A stretch of 27,566 nucleotides of DNA from Actinomycetota bacterium. Lineage in GTDB: Bacteria; Actinomycetota; Humimicrobiia; Humimicrobiales; Humimicrobiaceae. The position numbers were made by a program, and so were the translations under genes. The stretch lies in assembly GCA_004376325.1 (NCBI GenBank), contig SOKC01000088.1, positions 1-27,566 on the forward strand, given 5' to 3'. The notes under the pieces were generated by a model. That model saw nothing but the letters and a program-made list of their open reading frames with translations. It made no database searches and was not told where the DNA came from. Below are positions 14,666 through 21,960 of this stretch, in pieces. Position 1 is the stretch's first letter. The number at the start of each line of letters is the position of its first letter.

Positions 14666-14857
14666 TTACTCAATTTTTATATCTATTGACTTTCCTCTGT
14701 TTCTTCTGGTAATCTTTCTGATTTTATCTCTCTGTCTTTTTGCTACACCAGGGGCAAGCCTTAAGCTTATTTCTCCTTTTGAGGAAACATAGTAGCTAAA
14801 TCCCAGAAACTTTCTTCTCCGTACATTATCTACAGCACTTTTAGATATGTACTGAAT
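14666..14857 (-). pseudogene. Group II intron reverse transcriptase/maturase remnant
   Basis: A minus-strand frame between stops reads SKSAVDNVRRRKFLGFSYY, then LAPGVAKRQRDKIRKITRR and NRGKSIDIKIE before a stop. KSAVDxxxxRKFLGFSFY followed by KxKIRxITRRxRGxSxxxxIxxLN is the well-known passage between the thumb and the C-terminal maturase part of group II intron-encoded proteins. The RT palm with YADD is absent upstream and the protein ends early. I did not recognise intron domain V here. It lies upstream of the phosphofructokinase in the 388-base gap 14608-14995. Confidence 0.75.
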
Positions 14858-14995
14858 CTATTCCGATTTCTTCAATCATTTTGTGAATCTTCACCAGCTT
14901 TGAACCACTTCTTCAGCACCTTTGAACCATTATTCAGTATTATAGACAAATCCGAAAAAAATGGTAACAGTCGAATTGCTTCACTATAAAAGAAA

Positions 14996-15200
14996 AATTT
15001 CAATGCCCATGCTTATTGCAAATCCCAATGCAGAGCCGGGAACCCTATTCTTTATTTCTATGATTTTTATGTTCCTTTACTTCCCACTATGGTTTTTCTT
15101 CGCTATATACGCCGTAGTAGCTGCAGTTAAAAGCTATAAAGGAAGAATATTCAGATATCTTATAATCGGTAAAATAATAGAAAAAAAGGTCTATAAATAA
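14996..15200 (+). pseudogene. 5'-truncated DUF4870 gene copy
   Basis: Carries the last 67 codons of the DUF4870 gene, starting in the third membrane segment (SMPILIANPNAEPG). An ATG at 14961 fused in frame by chance gives a 79-residue open frame with a foreign start (MVTVELLHYKRK), but there is no ribosome site and the first membrane segments are missing. Probably not functional, though a chimeric small membrane protein cannot be excluded. Confidence 0.85.
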
Positions 15201-15244
15201 TTATTGAACCAAATTTTACTTTTAAGCAACTCTTGTATAGCAAT
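14996..15244 (+). repeat. 249-bp direct repeat, copy B
   Basis: Partner of 11784-12032; the two differences are A to G in CATACTT/CATGCTT and A to T in TTTCAATG/TTTCTATG. The untranslated 44 bases are identical, so the duplication is recent. Confidence 0.97.
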
Positions 15245-15406
15245 TAAACTCTCAAAGCCATTCTTCTCTTACCTAAAAGCACGAATACAATGAAGAAGAG
15301 GTCAAAGAGAAGAAGTATGAGTGCATCGAGCCAAACTTCTCCAAAGCCTGCTGCATGCTGGGAAATTTCAATGATTGGGTTGAAAATGTAGTAGGTGGGA
15401 AATATC
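15244..15406 (-). repeat. 163-bp direct repeat, parental copy (permease tail)
   Basis: Partner of 13029-13191. Here it is the natural 3' end of the intact permease gene, and begins exactly where the 249-bp repeat ends. Confidence 0.95.
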
Positions 15407-16302
15407 TTACTCACCCAATCAGGTACCTGTGGGAAGAAAAACAGGATCGCAGGAGCAGCACAGAAAATGCCCACGAATTTGACATAGGTCCAGCCTATAG
15501 TTAAATCCTTGGAAAATTGGCCGATAATTAGACCCAGCTCCACGGCGAAAAATGTACCCATCATGATAAAAATGACAAGTAGCCAGACATTTCCAATAAA
15601 GATCTGGTTCATGACAAGAATCGCTATTCCCATGACAAAGCTCGTTACGAATCCGACGATCGCTTTCGCTGAGATTAGTTCACCTAGAGTTGCCGGTGTA
15701 ATGGTCACCGCCGATATGGTCTTCCTCTCAACCTCATCGATCACCATAGCCGCAGGAAGTGTGCACCCTCCAATCAGGATCGCATACATAATCATAAGGG
15801 GTATAACCTTGACTTTTATTGGAAGATCAGCTTCTTTTCCCAGAGGTGTTTCAATTATGTCGATAGGAAGTTCCTGTCCAGCTTCTTTTCGCAGGAGATC
15901 AGCCAGAGCTGCTTTTAAAACCGAACGGTTTGAAGCGAGGCTCTCTCCACTTATGTAGACTTTTACTTCAGGGAGTTTATTCTGCTCTAGTTTCTCATCA
16001 AAATCCCTGGGCAAAACTAAGCCACCATCGATCGCCCCACTTTCAACTCTTTCTTTGAGTTGTTCTTCATCCTCCGCCTCTTCTATAATTACTGACTCTA
16101 GATTCTTAATCTTGACACTAACCTCGGAATGACCTTCGTCTATAACTGCAAGAGTCGGTTTCTCAATAAAGAATCTTCCGAAGACTACATTAATCACCAA
16201 AGTCATCAGTATTGGAACAACTACAGCAAGGATAAAAAATACTTTGCCCACACCTCCTGTGAAGTCTTTGTGTACAATGGCTGCAATTCTTCTAAGACTC
16301 AT
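15244..16302 (-). CDS. ABC-2 type exporter permease (second)
   Basis: 352 residues of the ABC-2/NatB-YhhJ permease family. N-terminal membrane segment at about 20-42, a large extracytoplasmic domain (about 45-165) with ANRS-like and charged stretches, then five membrane segments in the C-terminal half, with the conserved EVERKTISAVTITPATLGELISAK loop before them and FPTYYIFNPI near the end. Forms a heterodimer with the product of the overlapping upstream gene (four-base ATGA overlap). Base composition is visibly richer in G+C than neighbours. Its 3' end is duplicated at 13029-13191. Substrate unknown; families of this type export drugs, sodium or peptides. Confidence 0.88.
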   Translation of the reverse strand: MSLRRIAAIVHKDFTGGVGKVFFILAVVVPILMTLVINVVFGRFFIEKPTLAVIDEGHSEVSVKIKNLESVIIEEAEDEEQLKERVESGAIDGGLVLPRDFDEKLEQNKLPEVKVYISGESLASNRSVLKAALADLLRKEAGQELPIDIIETPLGKEADLPIKVKVIPLMIMYAILIGGCTLPAAMVIDEVERKTISAVTITPATLGELISAKAIVGFVTSFVMGIAILVMNQIFIGNVWLLVIFIMMGTFFAVELGLIIGQFSKDLTIGWTYVKFVGIFCAAPAILFFFPQVPDWVSKIFPTYYIFNPIIEISQHAAGFGEVWLDALILLLFDLFFIVFVLLGKRRMALRV

Positions 16303-17363
16303 CTAAATCTCCTCCTTAAAAGTAATACTCCCACAGGAAAGACTGCTATGTCAAAAGCAAGCAGGATAACCAGGTTTCTCCAAAAACCCACCCAGCTTTC
16401 CCCATAAGTCACCATGCGGTCAAGGACTTCGACCAGGTAGTATGATGGAAATATCCTAACCCAGAGGGAAGCAGAACCAGGAAATATCACTGCAATCGCA
16501 GGAATTATTAAAAGAAGCAAGCCTAAAACCGAGTATCCAGTTGCGATCAGCATATCTTTAGAAAAAGCAGCGATCACAAAGGAAATTCCCGTTACCATCA
16601 GCGCACCCAAAAGAAGAGTTGCTAAGATGACAGCGATATTGCCCTTGAGCGCCCCAAGCAGAAATGCCAGCAGAGCCGCCTCGGAAAAGGCAAGAAGTGT
16701 TCCCACAGCACCTTTTGCCGCAATCACGTCACTTACCTTAGCCGGGGTTACAAGGATCGCTCCCAGGGTCTTGTTTTCGGTTTCTTCCGTAATAAGATTG
16801 GCAATTCCCCAAAGTTCCATAAAGAGTATCATGACTATTAATGTGGGTCTAAGTCTATCCCTGGGCGGAATTTGTTCTCCTGCTCTGTCTTTGCCCAGAA
16901 CTTCCACATCAAATCCAACCGGGAGTCTCTGCCCGGTCAAAGCAAAAGCAGACTCTTTGAGGATAAGCTCAACCCCTCTCCTTATGTCTTTTGAGGCATC
17001 TGGAGGGTAATAAATTTTAACTTTTGGTTTCTCTCCGGTAAGCAGGACCTTTTCGAAATCTTCTGGCAGGACGATTCCGGCGTTGAAATCACCCTCTTCA
17101 ACCCCCTCCTTCAACTTCTTAACCGATTCGAATGACTTAATCTCAATGCCCTCTTCTTCACTAACTTGCTGCAGTATGTTCTTATATTGTTCTGGAGCAT
17201 ACAACGCTATTTCAAAAGTCTCGTCAATAGTTTTAGGCATAACATAATAAATAATAGCATAAAGCACTATGCCCAGGACTGTCATATATGCGAAGAACTT
17301 ATTCCTGAATAGCTGGGAAATATCTTTGGTCATTAAGCCTTGAATTATGGCTGCTCTCTTCAT
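16299..17363 (-). CDS. ABC-2 type exporter permease (first)
   Basis: 354 residues, paralogous in layout to the next gene: RNKFFAYMTVLGIVLYAIIY membrane segment at 21-42, extracytoplasmic domain to about 170, then EETENKTLGAILVTPAKVSDVIAAKG and five membrane segments, ending in RRRFR. It overlaps the ATPase gene by four bases and the second permease by four bases, so the three are translationally coupled. Together they make one ABC exporter with one ATPase dimer and two different permeases. G+C-rich relative to flanks. Confidence 0.88.
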   Translation of the reverse strand: MKRAAIIQGLMTKDISQLFRNKFFAYMTVLGIVLYAIIYYVMPKTIDETFEIALYAPEQYKNILQQVSEEEGIEIKSFESVKKLKEGVEEGDFNAGIVLPEDFEKVLLTGEKPKVKIYYPPDASKDIRRGVELILKESAFALTGQRLPVGFDVEVLGKDRAGEQIPPRDRLRPTLIVMILFMELWGIANLITEETENKTLGAILVTPAKVSDVIAAKGAVGTLLAFSEAALLAFLLGALKGNIAVILATLLLGALMVTGISFVIAAFSKDMLIATGYSVLGLLLLIIPAIAVIFPGSASLWVRIFPSYYLVEVLDRMVTYGESWVGFWRNLVILLAFDIAVFPVGVLLLRRRFR

Positions 17364-18220
17364 TCAAGTCTTCTCCCCGTAATCTTTATGAAAATCTCCT
17401 CTAAGGTAGCTTCCGCTGTGTGAACTGTAACTATATCTTCATTTGCAAAAAGGTTAATTATGTCTTTGGCAACTTTTTTCTCGTCCAGGGGGAGTTCTTT
17501 TTCAACCACTTTACCCTTCTCTCTCACTCTTACCTTCAAAGCCCGCCTTCCGAATTTATGCTTTAGATTTTCCGGGGTGTCAATGGCGGCAATTTTCCCC
17601 TCATTGATGAAGGCAACTCTATCCGAAAGCTTGTCGGCCTCCATCATTTCATGGGTGGTCAAAAATACGGTTACTCCTTTCTCTCTTTCTTCCAGAATTA
17701 CCTTTCGGATAGTTTCTGCTGATACTGGATCCAGACCGTCGGTGGGTTCGTCCAGGAATAGAACTCTGGGGCTGTTCACCAGGAATCGAGCCACCATCAG
17801 ACGCTGTTTCATACCTTTGGAGTAACTTTCAACTCTGTCTTTCTCTCTTTTTTCCAGGCCAACTTTCTTAAGGAGGGGATAGGGGTCAAATTTCCTGATT
17901 CCAAAAAGTTGCGCGAAGAATCTCAAATTCTCCACGGCGCTCATTCGTTCATATAAGTTTTTCTCTTCAAAACAGACGCCGATTTCTGCCTGGATCTCCT
18001 CGCGATCTTTAGAGATGTCTTTGCCCAGAATCAGGGCTCTACCTTCCATGGGAAGGAATTGACCGGTTAAAACTTTTACTGTGGTTGTTTTCCCTGCACC
18101 ATTAGGACCTAAAAAACCTAATATCTCTCCTTCTTTTACCGCAAAGCTGATATGATCTACAGCAGTGAGATCCCCGTACCGGTAAGTGAGATTTTCAGCT
18201 ACGATTGCGTCCTTTGCCAT
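17360..18220 (-). CDS. ABC exporter ATPase
   Basis: 286 residues. Drives the exporter made with the two permeases downstream. Walker A GPNGAGKTT (38-46), Q-loop region CFEEKNLYERMS, signature YSKGMKQRL (a degenerate LSGGQ, usual in ABC-2 drug or NatA-type ATPases), Walker B VLFLDEPTDGLDP, and switch His in LTTHEMMEA. A C-terminal extension after about 220 ends TLEEIFIKITGRRLE, common in this group. The ATG at 18220 follows GGGAGG at good spacing; an in-frame ATG at 18253 has none. No regulator gene and no adaptor (HlyD) gene is adjacent. Confidence 0.93.
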   Translation of the reverse strand: MAKDAIVAENLTYRYGDLTAVDHISFAVKEGEILGFLGPNGAGKTTTVKVLTGQFLPMEGRALILGKDISKDREEIQAEIGVCFEEKNLYERMSAVENLRFFAQLFGIRKFDPYPLLKKVGLEKREKDRVESYSKGMKQRLMVARFLVNSPRVLFLDEPTDGLDPVSAETIRKVILEEREKGVTVFLTTHEMMEADKLSDRVAFINEGKIAAIDTPENLKHKFGRRALKVRVREKGKVVEKELPLDEKKVAKDIINLFANEDIVTVHTAEATLEEIFIKITGRRLE

Positions 18221-18254
18221 GTTATCCTCCCATTTTTTTAAATTAAGGTTCACA

Positions 18255-18270
18255 AGCTCACTAGCTCACT
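18255..18270. promoter_or_regulatory. Tandem octamer AGCTCACT x2 before the ABC operon
   Basis: Two perfect tandem copies 35-50 bases upstream of the ATPase start, next to a TATAAT-like box on the minus strand. Position fits an operator, but two short units could be chance. Confidence 0.3.
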
Positions 18271-18498
18271 ATTATAATAACTTTTAAACCCAAAATTAGC
18301 ACGCAAAATCTTTTGAAAAAACTTCCCCCGCTTTTTGCTCATTCTAACCCCACCCTCGTTTTTTATTCTGCATGCACTTTTCTTTATTTTTCTTTATAAT
18401 CCTTGCCCAGGATTTTCTTCTCTATTTTACGCATTTATCTTTGTTTATAATACAGCAGTCCATTTCATTTTCAATTTCTTTTTCCTTTTCCCCTCAAA

Positions 18499-18529
18499 GG
18501 TAAGATAATAGAAAAAAGTCTATAAATAA
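18499..18529 (+). pseudogene. Third, decayed copy of the DUF4870 gene end
   Basis: 31 bases match the last 33 bases of the DUF4870 gene (11956-11988, 15168-15200) with one substitution and a two-base deletion, including the TAA stop. Nothing upstream matches. It is directly followed by the E1 beta tail remnant. Confidence 0.6.
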
Positions 18530-18541
18530 CTGACTGCATTT

Positions 18542-18620
18542 ACAATCAATATCTATATTCGTAATTATAGGAAATATTTTTTATAACAGCTCTTTTACAG
18601 CTTTTATGATATCAGCTTTC
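18542..18620 (-). pseudogene. Decayed copy of the E1 beta gene end
   Basis: Resembles 19555-19630. The core 18585-18620 matches 34 of 36 bases, and the downstream block 18552-18570 matches 18 of 19 bases of 19566-19584, with a four-base length difference between blocks. Read on the minus strand it gives DIIKAVKELL and then a stop, where the intact gene has EEIL. Only the tail is present. Confidence 0.75.
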
Positions 18621-18762
18621 CGGTATGATTTTTCACTTATAACTTATCACTTAAGGGTATTTTTTCAGTATCTTTGTACCATCTCTATGTACCATCCATA
18701 AAGAGTAAAACTATATAATACTTCCTAAAAAAAATAGGGAACGGGTGGTGACATATCTTGAT

Positions 18763-18843
18763 ATGCATATGGTTGAAATTAAAGAAATGCTACTTAGAGT
18801 AGAAAGTTATTACTCAATTAGAAGCATTTTTTTAACCCCTTAA
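18763..18843 (+). pseudogene. Possible IS21 IstA N-terminal remnant
   Basis: A 26-codon frame starts MHMVEIKEMLLRVESYYSIR and stops at once. IstA transposases of IS21-type elements begin with a similar pattern (IKEIL.R.E.G.SIR.IAR). The helix-turn-helix and DDE domain that should follow are absent. Short match, so tentative. Confidence 0.25.
18785..18833 (+). terminator. Terminator-like hairpin with T-run
   Basis: AAATGCT (18785-18791) pairs with AGCATTT (18823-18829) and GAGTA (18797-18801) with TACTC (18811-18815), with a run of seven T ending at 18833. No gene clearly ends here, so it may be debris of a former unit. Confidence 0.4.
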
Positions 18844-19112
18844 GAGTGCATAGGGAATTCATATTAAGCCATATAAATGAGTATAAATATAAAAAAGAAA
18901 GAGACTTAAATAAGCGAGGTTGTTTACCGCCAAACATCTGTGTAAAAAAACCTCAAAATATTATTTTTGGCTTTCTCAACCTATCTCATCTAAGTCTCAA
19001 AACCAGGCTAAATAGCTCACTGAATTTATTCAGAAACCTTTACTCCCGATAAAAACTTATTTGAAAAATTTAACTAATCAATGCAATCCTCATCAACTCA
19101 TACTTAAATACC

Positions 19113-19400
19113 TTATAACCCCAGAATACCTGATAGCCCCGCTATAGCAACACCGATAGCTGAGATTATACTCCAGGAAATAATCGGAAGCACTACTCCC
19201 AGGACAATACCAATGATATCAAATTTCTTACCTTTATCACTAGCTTCTCCCTTATTGATTTTAACCAGATCAATAATACCAAGTATAATGGCTGCCAGAC
19301 CCAAAGCACTATTTACAAAAGGTAAAGGGATTATGGCACAAATCCCTAAAATAAGTGAACTTTTAGCCATAACACTTGGTCCATTTTTTACATCTTGCAT
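19113..19400 (-). CDS. DUF4190-like small membrane protein
   Basis: 95 residues with two hydrophobic regions: SLILGICAIIPLPFVNSALG into LAAIILGIIDLVKI (about 15-47), a charged loop KINKGEASDKGKKFD, then IIGIVLGVVLPIISWSII to the end. The pattern A..S..LGI.....G...I.lGi..l..I, loop, G...ai.GivlG is that of DUF4190-type proteins, whose function is unknown. Strong site AGGAG before the ATG. It sits between the true E1 beta tail and its decayed copy, so it may have been captured there. Confidence 0.75.
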   Translation of the reverse strand: MQDVKNGPSVMAKSSLILGICAIIPLPFVNSALGLAAIILGIIDLVKINKGEASDKGKKFDIIGIVLGVVLPIISWSIISAIGVAIAGLSGILGL

Positions 19401-19554
19401 TATATCTCCTTTCCATTGAAATATTTTTTATCTTTTTAAATATTATAACCAATTTTAAATTTCTATCCAATTATTATTTATATGAACTATCTAGAAAAAA
19501 AATAAATCTTTAATTATAAGAATCTGTTTTTAGGATTTTCAAAAATTCTTTTAC

Positions 19555-19630
19555 ACAATCAAAATTCTATATTCATAATTATAGAATCTCCTCCAACAGC
19601 TCTTTTACAGCCTTTATGATATCAGATTTC
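19555..19630. repeat. E1 beta gene end, parental copy of a decayed repeat
   Basis: Intact partner of 18542-18620. Includes the last 52 bases of the E1 beta gene and 24 bases beyond. The two copies flank the DUF4190-like gene at about 1 kb distance in direct orientation. Confidence 0.75.
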
Positions 19631-20562
19631 TGGGGAATAGAAGCCCACTCCAGTGTAGAATTGTATGGGATTGGAGTATCCAGTCCTGCAACTATCTTTA
19701 CCGGAGCCTTCAGGTATTCAAACACTCTTTCAGTTACTCTAGCACTGATATCAGAAGCTACTGAACCTCTCCTGCATGCTTCACTTACTATTATAAGCCT
19801 GCCTGTCTTTTTAACTGAATTTATTACTTCATCAATATCCAGAGGTACAATTGTCCTTGGATCAACAACTTCACAGCTTATGCCTTCCCTCTCCAGCTCT
19901 TCTGCCGCCTCAATTGACTTTAGTACCATATTTGAATAGGCAAAGATGGTAATATCTTCACCCTTCCTTTTGATATCAGCTTTTCCGAATGGTATGGTGT
20001 ATTCTTCTTCCGGTACTGCCCCCTTTACCGGATAAGTCATTTTATGTTCTATAAACATTACCGGACTGTTATCCCTTATGGCAGTTTTTAAAAGTCCCTT
20101 TACATCATAGGAGGTAGCGGGCATAACCACTTTAAGCCCCGGAATATGATAGAACCACGCCTCCAAACTCTGGGAATGTTGTGTCGCCAGTCCCTTTCCT
20201 ACACCTCCCTGAGTCCTTATAACCAGGGGAACATTCAGTCTACCGCCACTCATAAAATGAATTTTTGCAGCCTGGTTTGCAATCTGATCCATTGCCAGTG
20301 CGGCAAAATCTATAAACATAATCTCTACAATTGGCCGGTATCCGGTAAGGGCTGCCCCAATTCCTGCCCCAATTATAGCAGTTTCTGAAATCGGGGTATT
20401 AATTACCCTATCTGGACCATATTTATCTAAAAGTCCCTTATAGGCTTTAAAAGCTCCTCCGTAAACACCAACATCTTCACCAATTAAAAATACCTTCCTG
20501 TCTCTATCCATCTCTTCTATGATTGCTTCTCTTATAGCTTCCCTATACTGGATTTCTCTCAT
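19579..20562 (-). CDS. 2-oxoacid (pyruvate/acetoin) dehydrogenase E1 beta
   Basis: 327 residues, standard for E1 beta. With E1 alpha it forms the thiamine-pyrophosphate enzyme that decarboxylates pyruvate, acetoin or a branched 2-oxoacid. Features: REAIREAIIEEMDRDRKVFLIGEDVG, the GGAFKAYKGL loop, NTPISETAIIGAGIGAALTG with the Glu that activates TPP, and QHSQSLEAWFYHIPGLKVVMPA. The C-terminal transketolase domain has VVDPRTIVPLDID. GAAAGGAAAATTA precedes the ATG. It follows E1 alpha by 41 bases. No E2, E3 or lipoylation gene follows, which is unusual. Substrate cannot be told from sequence alone. Confidence 0.92.
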   Translation of the reverse strand: MREIQYREAIREAIIEEMDRDRKVFLIGEDVGVYGGAFKAYKGLLDKYGPDRVINTPISETAIIGAGIGAALTGYRPIVEIMFIDFAALAMDQIANQAAKIHFMSGGRLNVPLVIRTQGGVGKGLATQHSQSLEAWFYHIPGLKVVMPATSYDVKGLLKTAIRDNSPVMFIEHKMTYPVKGAVPEEEYTIPFGKADIKRKGEDITIFAYSNMVLKSIEAAEELEREGISCEVVDPRTIVPLDIDEVINSVKKTGRLIIVSEACRRGSVASDISARVTERVFEYLKAPVKIVAGLDTPIPYNSTLEWASIPQKSDIIKAVKELLEEIL

Positions 20563-20603
20563 TAATTTTCCTTTCTATAAAAACCTAAAATACTATCCTG
20601 GTA

Positions 20604-21572
20604 CTAAATTTGCTCAACCTCTTCCAGGAATTTTTCAAGCTCTGGCTCCGGGCTTTTTTCAGCAAAAGTAACCGCGCCTTTTATTTTTTTATCTACTTCA
20701 CTCTCAATTCTTTCTATTCTCTCTTCAGTGATTATTTTTTCCTCAAGCAGCCTGCTCTTAAAATTGGCTACTGGATCTTTTTCACTGGTGTAATATTCAA
20801 CTTCTTCTTTTTCTCTGTATTCTGCAGGATCATTGGGATGATGGCCATAAAACCGGTAGGTCTTTGCTTCAATAAGTGAAGGGCCTCTGCCATCCCTTGC
20901 ATGTCCTGCCGCCTTTTTAACTGCGTTGTAAACCTCAACAGGATCGCTGCCATCTATAATATGCCCTGGAATACCATAAGCGCAGTTCCTCTTTCCTACA
21001 TCTTTGCAGGATACGGAATCTGCCGAGCGCATAGAAATAGCATACATATTGTTTTCACAAATATAAATTACCGGTAATTTAAATATAGCTGCCATATTCA
21101 AGGATTCATGAAATACTCCATTGTTTGCAGCTCCATCACCAAAAAAGCACACCACAACATTTCCTTTTCCTTCCATTTTGCAGCTCAGTCCGGCTCCAAC
21201 CGATATGGGAATACCGCCGCCTACGATTCCATTTTCTCCCAGTATTTTAAGTTCCATATCAACAATATGCATTGAACCACCCCTGCCCTTGCAGTAACCA
21301 GTAGATTTTCCAAAAAGCTCCGCCATCATTTTCCTTATATCTGCCCCCCTGGCTATGCAATGACCATGACCTCTGTGATTGGAAATAACATAGTCCTGTA
21401 TTCCAATTGCATGACAGGCTCCTACCGGAACAGCTTCCTGGCCAATACACGGATGGAGATACCCCCAGATTTTTCCAGTCTTGTAAAGCTGTATAGCCTT
21501 TTCCTCAAACCTTCTGATCTCTATTAATTTTTTAAGCATCTCAATCTTTGTCTTTTCGGATATTCCTAACAT
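20604..21572 (-). CDS. 2-oxoacid (pyruvate/acetoin) dehydrogenase E1 alpha
   Basis: 322 residues. The TPP-binding motif is GDGAANNGVFHESLNMAAIF leading to ICENN. HPCIGQEAVPVGACHAI and the RGHGHCIARGADIRKMMAELFGK segment are typical of PDH/acetoin dehydrogenase alpha subunits. GKSTGYCKGRGGSMHI is also conserved. The phosphorylation-loop region RFYGHHPNDPAEYR is present. The start has AAGGAG five bases upstream. First gene of the E1 alpha-E1 beta pair. The length is that of acetoin or bacterial heterotetrameric E1 enzymes. Confidence 0.93.
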   Translation of the reverse strand: MLGISEKTKIEMLKKLIEIRRFEEKAIQLYKTGKIWGYLHPCIGQEAVPVGACHAIGIQDYVISNHRGHGHCIARGADIRKMMAELFGKSTGYCKGRGGSMHIVDMELKILGENGIVGGGIPISVGAGLSCKMEGKGNVVVCFFGDGAANNGVFHESLNMAAIFKLPVIYICENNMYAISMRSADSVSCKDVGKRNCAYGIPGHIIDGSDPVEVYNAVKKAAGHARDGRGPSLIEAKTYRFYGHHPNDPAEYREKEEVEYYTSEKDPVANFKSRLLEEKIITEERIERIESEVDKKIKGAVTFAEKSPEPELEKFLEEVEQI

Positions 21573-21960
21573 ATGACTCCTTCCGGTATAAAATTTTCCT
21601 CTAGCAATCTAAAACATTTCTCCAGCCAAAAAACTAAAGCAGGTAAATACTATTTGATAATGATAATATAAATGTAGAAAAAATTAAATTTAAGGTATTT
21701 CTTTTTTATAGTATCGTGCTGGTATTATACTTTACTTGCGCTGACTATATATGCCATTAAGCTATAATTAGATGCTTAAAATCCTTTTAAAGCCGCTAAC
21801 TGTCCCTGTATAATATAAAAGAAATATGATAATATCTTTTACTTGCAATATTCATTAATATTATGCTTTCATTAAATAAAATAAATTTTAAGTAACATAT
21901 TTTTTTAGTCCCAGATAAGACTATTATTAAAAATATCAACGAAAAAAATAATTATAAACC
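21573..21960. other. Divergent intergenic region
   Basis: 388 very AT-rich bases between divergent E1 alpha and PBP genes, so promoters for both should be here. I see several TATAAT-like boxes, for example at 21811-21816, but no convincing matched -35 element, and no RNA gene, riboswitch or repeat. Confidence 0.6.

Larger units (their letters stand above)
13192..14995. other. 1.8-kb segment flanked by the duplicated junction
   Basis: This stretch lies between the two copies of the DUF4870-permease junction. It contains the phosphofructokinase gene, then 14608-14995 with a group II intron reverse-transcriptase remnant and a short imperfect tandem repeat (CTTTGAACCACTTCTTCAG and CTTTGAACCATTATTCAG, about 14899-14940). 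The simplest reading is DNA inserted with duplication of its flanks; no integrase, transposase or terminal repeat was found. Confidence 0.4.
18221..19112. other. Long gap with decayed gene fragments
   Basis: 892 bases without an intact gene. It contains, in order, the upstream region of the ABC operon (TATTATAAT-like box on the minus strand at about 18272-18280), a third DUF4870 tail, a decayed E1 beta tail, a possible IS21 IstA start with a terminator-like hairpin, and from 18844 to 19112 AT-rich sequence with broken frames on both strands that I cannot identify. Confidence 0.7.

Noticed and set aside
18255..18270. Tandem octamer as an insertion target duplication
   Set aside because: The two units are adjacent with nothing between them, so they cannot flank an insertion; kept only as a weak operator candidate.
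18846..19052. 68-codon plus-strand open frame in the long gap
   Set aside because: No ribosome site, no recognisable family; the opposite strand shows an equally plausible frame (RFLNKFSELFSLVLRLR) broken by two TGA codons. Treated as degenerate sequence.
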